Source: an uncultured beta proteobacterium (lineage in GTDB: Bacteria; Pseudomonadota; Gammaproteobacteria; Burkholderiales; Burkholderiaceae_C). Taken from it: 8,216 nt of DNA. The notes under the pieces are model-generated. The model was not told the origin of the DNA, made no database searches, and saw nothing but the letters and a program-made list of their open reading frames with translations. The stretch covers positions 1 to 8,216 of the forward strand of contig CAISLL010000036.1 in the NCBI GenBank assembly GCA_903886165.1. The letters run 5' to 3'. The translations under genes were made by a program, and so were the position numbers. Positions 1 through 4,544 of the stretch are shown here, piece by piece; within the stretch, counting starts at the first letter, position 1, and each line of letters starts with the position of its first letter.

Positions 1-162
1 CTCAAGAACCGCAAGGCCAGCATTTCGCTGGTGCAGCGTCACCTGAAAATTGGCTATAACCGTGCGGCCCGGCTGGTGGAAGACATGGAAAACGCTGGCC
101 TGGTCAGCGCCATGAGCACCAGCGGCCAGCGTGACATTCTGGTGCCGGCGCGCAACGATTAG
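1..162 (+). CDS. ftsK: FtsK/SpoIIIE DNA translocase, C-terminal end (partial)
   Basis: The window opens inside a reading frame that encodes 53 residues and stops at TAG (160-162). The visible part is the gamma winged-helix domain of FtsK, which reads the KOPS/SRS polarity sequences on the chromosome and activates XerCD at dif during division. The recognisable signature is S-x-S-L-V-Q-R-H-L-K-I-G-Y-N-R-A-A-R, followed by L-V-E-D-M-E and G-L-V-S, the recognition helix and wing of this domain in FtsK proteins. The motor and membrane domains lie upstream of the window. The gene order ftsK then lolA is also found in Escherichia coli, which supports both calls. The 53 residues cannot tell which FtsK paralogue this is. 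Confidence 0.9.
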   Translation, partial: LKNRKASISLVQRHLKIGYNRAARLVEDMENAGLVSAMSTSGQRDILVPARND

Positions 163-194
163 CCGTGGGGCTTGCCTGGCGTGCCAAACCAACT

Positions 195-198
195 AGGA
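195..198 (+). promoter_or_regulatory. Ribosome binding site deciding the lolA start
   Basis: AGGA lies 5 bases upstream of the GTG at 204. It favours that GTG over an in-frame GTG at 165, which would begin only 2 bases after the ftsK stop and would put a charged 13-residue extension in front of the signal peptide. Confidence 0.6.
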
Positions 199-203
199 AA
201 CCT

Positions 204-863
204 GTGAAAAGACTGACAACTGTATTGTTTTTAATAGCTATTTATTCAGGAAATACTTGGGCTACAGGCCTGAATAGCTTGGAAGAGTTTGTCAAGACAG
301 TGAAAACTGGCAAAGCCGACTTCACCCAGGTGGTGACGTCGCCCGCGAAGGAGGGGCAGGCACCACGGGTCAAGACCTCAAGCGGCCAGTTTGAATTTGC
401 CCGGCCCAACCGCTTCAAGTTCAACTACACCAAACCTTTTGAGCAAACCATTGTGGCCGACGGCCAGACATTGTGGTTGCATGACGTGGACCTGAACCAG
501 GTGACGGCGCGCAAGCAGGCCGCCGTGTTGGGCGCCACGCCAGCAGCCCTGATTGCCTCGGCGGCAGACGTGCAGGCCTTGAAGGCTGACTTTGTGCTGG
601 CGGATGCGCCTGACAAGGACGGTCTGGAGTGGGTCACAGCCACACCCAAATCCAGGGACGGCCAGTTGCAGACGGTTCGGGTCGGTTTCAGGGTGGCGGG
701 GGTTGCCGGGGTGCCGGCCAGCACGCTGGAGGTGCTGGAAATTCTGGACAGCTTTGGCCAGCGCTCGGTGCTGACTTTCAGCAAGTTCCAGGTGAACCCG
801 GCATTGCCGGCGCAAAATTTTGCCTTCAAGCCTCCAGCCGGTGCCGATGTGATGCGTCAGTGA
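204..863 (+). CDS. lolA: Outer-membrane lipoprotein carrier protein LolA
   Basis: LolA takes lipoproteins released by LolCDE at the inner membrane and carries them across the periplasm to the LolB receptor. The protein is 219 residues from the GTG start, close to the usual 200-220. Residues 1-20 form a Sec signal peptide (K2, R3, hydrophobic core, likely cleavage after T-W-A at 18-20). Family hallmarks in the mature part are G-Q-F-E-F-A-R-P-N-R-F (61-71), the aromatic-rich Y-T-K-P-F-E (75-80) and I-V-A-D-G-Q-T-L-W-L-H-D-V-D (83-96), which form strands of the open beta-barrel; the C-terminal F-x-F-K-P-P (206-211) is also typical. The gene follows ftsK by 41 bases, and its 3' end overlaps the convergent kinase gene by 7 bases. 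The signal-peptide stretch is much more AT-rich than the rest (15 G/C in bases 211-260). An alternative in-frame GTG at 165 is less likely. Confidence 0.93.
   Translation: MKRLTTVLFLIAIYSGNTWATGLNSLEEFVKTVKTGKADFTQVVTSPAKEGQAPRVKTSSGQFEFARPNRFKFNYTKPFEQTIVADGQTLWLHDVDLNQVTARKQAAVLGATPAALIASAADVQALKADFVLADAPDKDGLEWVTATPKSRDGQLQTVRVGFRVAGVAGVPASTLEVLEILDSFGQRSVLTFSKFQVNPALPAQNFAFKPPAGADVMRQ
243..276. repeat. Inverted repeat in an AT-rich patch inside lolA
   Basis: Two 8-base arms, TATTCAGG (243-250) and CCTGAATA (269-276), are perfect reverse complements separated by 18 bases. Just upstream lies a 10-base perfect palindrome, AATAGCTATT (233-242). The whole patch encodes the LolA signal peptide and the first residues of mature LolA, and it has only 30% G+C over bases 211-260. 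The repeat itself is seen directly; any role or origin is inference. Confidence 0.6.
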
Positions 864-2269
864 GGCCTTGTGAACGGGAGGATGATGGCAAAGGTTGTCA
901 GTCCACCCGTTGACGTTGCCCGGATGCTGCCCCCATGGGCGGTGACGATAGACCGGGTGATGGCCAGCCCCAGGCCGGTGCCCTCTGAGCTGCGCTGGCG
1001 TGCCGGGTCAGCGCGAAAAAAGCGGTCAAACACCCGTTCCAGATGTTCGGGGGCAATGCCATCGCCCTGGTTGCTCACACTGATCATTACGCCTGTGTCA
1101 AGTGTTTTCAGGGAGACGCAGAGTGTGCTGGCGCTGTCCGCATGGCGCAGTGCGTTGGAGAGCAGGTTCGCCAGCGCGCGGCGCAGCATCAGCCGGTCAG
1201 CCCAAATTTCACAGTCGCCTTGCAGTGTCAGTGACAGGTTCTTTTCTTCGGCCAGCGCATCAAAATAGTCAAACAGCGCGCGCACCTCGGTGGCCATCTG
1301 CAAGCGTTCGCGTTGGAGAAGCACCAGCCCGTCGTCGGCTTTGGCCAGCAGCAGCATGTCCGAAATCATGCGGGCCATGCGCTCAAATTCTTCCTCGTTG
1401 GATACCAGTATTTGGTGGTAGTCGTCTGCACTGCGCGCGCGCGACAGGGTCACCTGCGTTTGTGTCAGCAGGTTGCTCACCGGAGTGCGTAACTCGTGTG
1501 CAATGTCTGATGAAAAGTCGGACAGCCTCTTGAACGCCTCCTCCAGCCGCGCCAGCATGTCGTTGAGAGACTGTGCAAGTTCTGCCAATTCACGGGGGAT
1601 GGTTTGCACTGGCAGGCGAAGACTGAGCTGCAAGGCGGTAACGCCCTGTGCCTGCGTGCGCATGGCGTGCAGGGGCGCCAGGCCGCGACGCACCGCGACC
1701 CATGCCAACAGGCCGGTCAGGAGTGCCGCACCAGCCACGAACAACCACAGGGTCTGCAAAAAACCTTTCAGAAACGTCTGGTGGTGGGCGATGTCTGTGG
1801 CCACCGCAACCGTCACGCGCAAGGGCTGGCCGCTGGTGCCGCTCACGTCGGTCGGCAGATGGGCGGACAGTCCCCGGTAGGTGTGCCCGTCAAGTGACCA
1901 CAATGTCGGCTTGTCGGGTGCCAATGCGGCCTGCCGGACCACCAGCGCCGGATCAAAGCCGGCGTGACTGGTGGCGAAAATGACGGATTCCTCGGCGTCA
2001 ATCACCATCACCTCCATGCCGTGGTGTCCCACCAGCGAGTAAGCCAGCTGGTGTGTGAATTCGGTCAGTCCTTCTTCGGTACGCACCCGCAGCAGGGCCT
2101 GGCGGGTCAGTTCCATCTTGCCGGACAAGACCTCCATGTCGAGATCTTCAAAGTGCTGCTCCACCGACGAGGCAACGACCAACCCCAAGAGGAGCAGCAC
2201 CCCCGACGCAGCCACCATGAACATCAGCGTGAGCCGCTGTGTCAATGAAATCCGGTTCAAGGCTCGCAA
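857..2269 (-). CDS. cusS: Heavy-metal sensor histidine kinase, CusS/CopS family
   Basis: Inner-membrane kinase expected to sense periplasmic Cu(I)/Ag(I) and phosphorylate the adjacent CusR-like regulator. It has 470 residues, the usual size for this family (about 460-480). Domains in order: TM1 about 14-34; periplasmic sensor about 35-171, with a possible metal-ligand cluster H82, H83, M85, M88; TM2 about 172-193; HAMP about 194-246; HisKA with H-box H-E-L-R-T-P (phosphoacceptor H258); HATPase_c with N-box N-L-L-S-N-A-L-R-H (368-376, N372), G1 G-D-G-I (402-405) and G2 G-T-G-L-G-L (430-435). All catalytic boxes are intact. The start is a TTG (2269) that lies inside the end of the regulator gene (13-base overlap) and has GGAAGG six bases upstream; another in-frame TTG at 2260 overlaps the regulator stop as TTGA. 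No ATG or GTG is available nearby, so translation is probably coupled to the regulator. Copper/silver specificity is inferred from family and neighbours. Confidence 0.92.
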   Translation of the reverse strand: MRALNRISLTQRLTLMFMVAASGVLLLLGLVVASSVEQHFEDLDMEVLSGKMELTRQALLRVRTEEGLTEFTHQLAYSLVGHHGMEVMVIDAEESVIFATSHAGFDPALVVRQAALAPDKPTLWSLDGHTYRGLSAHLPTDVSGTSGQPLRVTVAVATDIAHHQTFLKGFLQTLWLFVAGAALLTGLLAWVAVRRGLAPLHAMRTQAQGVTALQLSLRLPVQTIPRELAELAQSLNDMLARLEEAFKRLSDFSSDIAHELRTPVSNLLTQTQVTLSRARSADDYHQILVSNEEEFERMARMISDMLLLAKADDGLVLLQRERLQMATEVRALFDYFDALAEEKNLSLTLQGDCEIWADRLMLRRALANLLSNALRHADSASTLCVSLKTLDTGVMISVSNQGDGIAPEHLERVFDRFFRADPARQRSSEGTGLGLAITRSIVTAHGGSIRATSTGGLTTFAIILPFTRPH

Positions 2270-2943
2270 TCGGGGCCTTCCAGCACATAGCCCATGCCCC
2301 GCACCGTGCGAATCAGCTTGGGCTCAAAGGGGTCGTCCACCTTGGCCCGCAGACGACGCATGGCGACCTCGATCACGTTGGTGTCGGAGTCAAAGTTCAT
2401 GTCCCACACCTGCGAGGCGATCAATGAGCGCGGCAGCACCTCGCCCTGGCGGCGCAGCAGCAGTTCCAGCAGGGAAAACTCCTTGGCGGTCAGGTCCATG
2501 CGCTGGCCAGCGCGGGTGACGCGCCGGCGCATCAGGTCAAGTTCAAGGTCAGCTGCGCGCAGGAACTCGGCCGCGCTGGGCTTGACGCCGCGGCGCAACA
2601 GGGTACGCACGCGCGCCAGCAGCTCCGTGAAAGCAAAGGGCTTCACCAGGTAGTCATCGGCTCCCAGTTCCAGACCTTTGACACGGTCCTCCACCTGGTC
2701 GCGTGCGCTCAGGAAAAGCACTGGCAGGTCTTTGCCAGCGCGGCGAATGCCCGCCAGCACACCCCAGCCGTCCAGACCAGGAAGCATGACGTCCAGAATG
2801 GCCAGGTCATAGTCTTGCGTGAGCGCCAATTGCAGGCCTGCGGTGCCGCTGCGCGCCAGGTCCACCACAAAGCCTGCCTCGGCCATGCCTTGTTTCAGGT
2901 AGTCGCCGGTTTTGCCTTCGTCTTCAACAACAAGTAGTCTCAT
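2257..2943 (-). CDS. cusR: Copper response regulator, CusR/CopR (OmpR/PhoB type)
   Basis: DNA-binding response regulator that should activate the divergent copper-efflux operon. It has 228 residues from ATG at 2943, typical for CusR/PcoR/IrlR. The N-terminal receiver domain shows the acidic pair E7/D8, phosphoacceptor D51 in I-L-D-V-M-L-P-G-L-D-G, the switch residue S79 and K101 in K-P-F. The C-terminal winged helix (about 131-222) contains L-T-A-K-E-F-S-L-L-E (151-160), the recognition helix around V-I-E-V-A-M-R-R-L-R (190-199) and the wing R-T-V-R-G-M-G-Y-V-L (212-221). A longer in-frame reading from 2970 would add nine residues ahead of the conserved M-R-L-L-V-V-E-D-E and is unlikely. GGAAA about 10 bases upstream can serve as ribosome binding site. 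It is the first gene of the leftward pair with the kinase, and the box at 2984-2999 lies about 40 bases upstream, so autoregulation is plausible. Confidence 0.93.
   Translation of the reverse strand: MRLLVVEDEGKTGDYLKQGMAEAGFVVDLARSGTAGLQLALTQDYDLAILDVMLPGLDGWGVLAGIRRAGKDLPVLFLSARDQVEDRVKGLELGADDYLVKPFAFTELLARVRTLLRRGVKPSAAEFLRAADLELDLMRRRVTRAGQRMDLTAKEFSLLELLLRRQGEVLPRSLIASQVWDMNFDSDTNVIEVAMRRLRAKVDDPFEPKLIRTVRGMGYVLEGPDCEP
2276..2281 (-). promoter_or_regulatory. Ribosome binding site for the cusS-like gene
   Basis: On the minus strand this reads GGAAGG and lies 6 bases before the TTG at 2269-2267. It falls inside the regulator coding sequence. It supports the TTG at 2269 over the one at 2260, which would have a spacing of 15 bases. 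Confidence 0.5.
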
Positions 2944-2983
2944 GGCTTTGATTTTCCACTGGTTGTGCAACCCGATGGCCAGA

Positions 2984-2999
2984 ATGACAGGAATGTAAT
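2984..2999. promoter_or_regulatory. CusR/CopR-type operator (cop box)
   Basis: The sequence ATGACA-GGAA-TGTAAT is a near-perfect dyad: the arms ATGACA and TGTAAT differ from exact reverse complementarity at one position. It fits the cop-box pattern TGACA-N4-TGTNAT described for Pseudomonas CopR and resembles the E. coli CusR box (ATGACA-N4-TGTCAT) with one arm change. It lies between the divergent cusR-like and cusF-like genes, about 41 bases from the former and 94 from the latter. The pattern match is direct; binding is inferred. Confidence 0.75.
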
Positions 3000-3004
3000 C
3001 TGAC

Positions 3005-3020
3005 CGACAGCTTGTTGTCG
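3005..3020. repeat. Second short dyad in the control region
   Basis: CGACA (3005-3009) and TGTCG (3016-3020) are perfect inverted arms around a 6-base spacer. The centre is 21 bases (two helical turns) from the centre of the box at 2984-2999. It shares the GACA/TGTC core with the box but has a different spacer, so it may be a weak second regulator site or chance. It overlaps the proposed -35 of the rightward promoter. Confidence 0.4.
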
Positions 3021-3038
3021 TGGCTGAGTCGCTAGACT
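3012..3038 (+). promoter_or_regulatory. Candidate activator-dependent promoter of the cusF-dsb-cusCBA operon
   Basis: A weak -35-like TTGTTG (3012-3017) and a -10-like TAGACT (3033-3038) are separated by 15 bases, shorter than the ideal 17, as expected of a promoter needing an activator. This would start transcription near 3045, about 53 bases from the centre of the CusR-type box, similar to what I recall for the E. coli cusC promoter. The leader before the cusF-like start would be about 50 bases. Both hexamers are poor matches, so the positions are tentative. Confidence 0.4.
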
Positions 3039-3080
3039 CTGCACCTCACTGTTTTCCATTTTTTCATTTCCTTTTGCCAC

Positions 3081-3084
3081 AGGA
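3081..3084 (+). promoter_or_regulatory. Ribosome binding site of the cusF-like gene
   Basis: AGGA lies 9 bases before the ATG at 3094, which fixes the start of the first operon gene. Confidence 0.55.
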
Positions 3085-3093
3085 TATAGACCC

Positions 3094-3435
3094 ATGAAAT
3101 CTCTGCTGACCGCCACCTTGACAGCTCTTGCCATGGGCGTTGTTGCACCCGCCATGGCCCAGACTGACCACAGCAATCATGGCATGGCCAAGCCGGCGCC
3201 CGCCGCCGCAGATGCGTCCATGGCGCAAGGTGTGGTCAAAAAAGTTGACAAGTCCAAAGGACGGGTCACGCTGTCGCACGGCGCGCTGCCCAACGGCATG
3301 CCACCCATGACCATGGCGTACAAGGTCAAGGAAGCAAGCTGGCTGGATCAGCTCAGGGTCGGGCAGACGATCCGGTTTGCCACCGATCCCAAAGACGGTG
3401 ACATGACGGTGCTGAAGTATGAGTTGGTGAAATAG
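3094..3435 (+). CDS. cusF: Periplasmic Cu(I)/Ag(I)-binding protein, CusF-like
   Basis: Small periplasmic metallochaperone expected to bind Cu(I)/Ag(I) and deliver it to the CusCBA pump. It is 113 residues long, with a Sec signal peptide (1-22, cleavage after A-M-A), a His/Met-containing linker D-H-S-N-H-G-M (25-31) and a CusF_Ec OB-fold domain (about 43-113). The metal-site strand reads S-H-G-A-L-P-N-G-M-P-P-M-T-M (61-74). By alignment with E. coli CusF (H36, W44, M47, M49) the ligands are H62, M72 and M74, while the Trp that caps the site by cation-pi contact is replaced by M69, with one residue fewer in the loop. It is the first gene of the rightward operon and is followed after 14 bases by the dsbB-like gene. 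The family call is firm; altered metal affinity from the Trp-to-Met change is inferred. Confidence 0.9.
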   Translation: MKSLLTATLTALAMGVVAPAMAQTDHSNHGMAKPAPAAADASMAQGVVKKVDKSKGRVTLSHGALPNGMPPMTMAYKVKEASWLDQLRVGQTIRFATDPKDGDMTVLKYELVK

Positions 3436-3449
3436 GGGTTTCCATTGCC

Positions 3450-3887
3450 GTGCCCACCATGACCGAGGAAAAGGACGCCCGCTGGATGCCTGTTTTTGGC
3501 GCCTGGCTGGTGGCTGCGAGTGCCACACTGGGTGCCTTGTTCATGGGTGAGGTGATGGGTTTGACGCCCTGCGTGTTGTGCTGGTACCAGCGCATCTTCA
3601 TGTTTCCGCTGGTGTTTGTGCTGGCGGTCGGGTTGTTTCCGTTTGACATCAAGGTGCTGCGTTATGCCTTTCCTCTGGCCGTGACTGGGCTGCTTGTGGC
3701 GGGCTTTCATGTGTTGCTGGTGGCAGGCGTCATTCCCGAAGCCATGACCCCGTGCCGGCAGGGGGTGCCTTGCGCCACCGTGCAGGTTGAATGGTTTGGT
3801 TTTGTCACCATTCCCATGCTGTCCTTCGCTGCCTTTTTCGTGATCAACGCCCTGTTGCTCATTGCCTATCTGAAAACATCCAAATGA
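3450..3887 (+). CDS. dsbB: DsbB/BdbC-type disulfide bond formation membrane protein
   Basis: Integral inner-membrane thiol oxidase expected to pass electrons from a periplasmic thioredoxin-fold partner to quinone. The 145 residues contain four hydrophobic segments (about 14-35, 49-66, 72-94, 117-140). The first redox pair is C-V-L-C-W-Y-Q-R (C41, C44, R48), the DsbB/BdbC signature; the second periplasmic pair is C102 and C108 in P-C-R-Q-G-V-P-C. All four cysteines are therefore present, and the short size with a compact second loop resembles BdbC rather than E. coli DsbB (about 176 residues). A GTG at 3450 has AGGGG 11 bases upstream; an in-frame ATG at 3459 would shorten the protein by three residues but has poor spacing. 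The gene's last bases overlap the next gene as ATGA, so the two products are probably made together as a redox pair. Being inside a cus operon is uncommon. Confidence 0.88.
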   Translation: MPTMTEEKDARWMPVFGAWLVAASATLGALFMGEVMGLTPCVLCWYQRIFMFPLVFVLAVGLFPFDIKVLRYAFPLAVTGLLVAGFHVLLVAGVIPEAMTPCRQGVPCATVQVEWFGFVTIPMLSFAAFFVINALLLIAYLKTSK

Positions 3888-4540
3888 AACAAAAATACCT
3901 GTTTATCGCCGCTGCGGCGTTGTTGCTGATGACCTTCCTCGCGGGCGTATTTTCCCACCAGAGCAGACAAGCCGAGCAGGCGGCGCAGTTGGCTGCGAAA
4001 AACCAGGCCGCGCTGGTGCGCGCAGACGCCCCCAGTTTTGGCAACCCGGACGCGCCGGTGCACATCGTGGAGTTTCTTGACCCGGCATGCGGCACCTGCC
4101 GGGAGTTTTATCCCCTGGTCAAGGCGCTGATGGATGCCAACCCGGGCAAGATTCGCCTGTCCGTGCGTTACGCACCGTTTCATCCCGGCTCGGACACGGT
4201 GGTGAAGGCACTTGAGGCTGCACGCCTACAGGGTCAATTCAAGCCAACACTGGAGGCGCTGTTCCTGGCGCAAAACCGCTGGGTAATTAACCACACGGCG
4301 CAGGCTGATTTGATCTGGCCCTTCCTTGATCCCCTGGGCCTGGACATGGCACGCCTGAAGATCGACATGAATTTGCCCGAGATTGCCACCATGATCGCGC
4401 GTGACCTGGCTGACGCCAAAACCATGAATGTCACCATGACCCCCGAGTTTTTTGTCAACGGCAAACCTTTGCCCAGCTTTGGTTTTGACCAGTTGAAAAA
4501 TCTGGTGGACGAGGCCCTGGCCAACGCCACTGTCAAATAA
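3884..4540 (+). CDS. Membrane-anchored DsbA-family thiol oxidoreductase (CGTC active site)
   Basis: Thioredoxin-fold protein of the DsbA/DsbG/BdbD superfamily, probable partner of the DsbB-like protein just upstream. From the ATG at 3884 (ATGA overlap with dsbB) it has 218 residues. Residues about 4-23 are strongly hydrophobic with no clear A-x-A cleavage site, so it may stay anchored with its domain in the periplasm, as in Bacillus BdbD. The active site is D-P-A-C-G-T-C-R-E-F (66-75; C69, C72), and the cis-Pro loop is T186-P187 in V-T-M-T-P-E-F-F-V-N-G. A helical insert (about 100-180) separates them, as in DsbA-like folds. The G-T dipeptide differs from P-H of DsbA and P-Y of DsbG/ScsC. Whether it oxidises, isomerises or reduces thiols cannot be read from sequence. 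A longer in-frame reading from 3791 lies inside dsbB and is rejected. No clear ribosome binding site, so translation is likely coupled. Confidence 0.87.
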   Translation: MKQKYLFIAAAALLLMTFLAGVFSHQSRQAEQAAQLAAKNQAALVRADAPSFGNPDAPVHIVEFLDPACGTCREFYPLVKALMDANPGKIRLSVRYAPFHPGSDTVVKALEAARLQGQFKPTLEALFLAQNRWVINHTAQADLIWPFLDPLGLDMARLKIDMNLPEIATMIARDLADAKTMNVTMTPEFFVNGKPLPSFGFDQLKNLVDEALANATVK

Positions 4541-4544
4541 GTCT

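Noticed and set aside
1..162. Partial gene as a stand-alone winged-helix transcription factor
   Set aside because: The motif series matches the FtsK gamma domain and the gene is followed by lolA, the known ftsK neighbour.
165..203. Longer LolA start at GTG 165
   Set aside because: It would place 13 charged residues before a normal signal peptide and has no ribosome binding site, while AGGA precedes the GTG at 204.
2940..3176. Minus-strand frame of 78 codons across the divergent control region
   Set aside because: It would cover the operator and promoter and run antisense to the cusF signal peptide; no conserved features.
3436..3449. Possible terminator between cusF and dsbB
   Set aside because: Only 14 bases with no inverted repeat and no T-run, so readthrough into the Dsb pair is expected.
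3064..3528. Open frame of 154 codons on the minus strand over the cusF-like gene
   Set aside because: It is antisense to cusF and the start of dsbB, shows low-complexity residues typical of shadow frames, and has no family resemblance.
3791..3883. Longer start for the DsbA-like protein
   Set aside because: This stretch is the dsbB C-terminus in another frame; the ATG at 3884 gives a sensible membrane-targeting N-terminus and an ATGA overlap.
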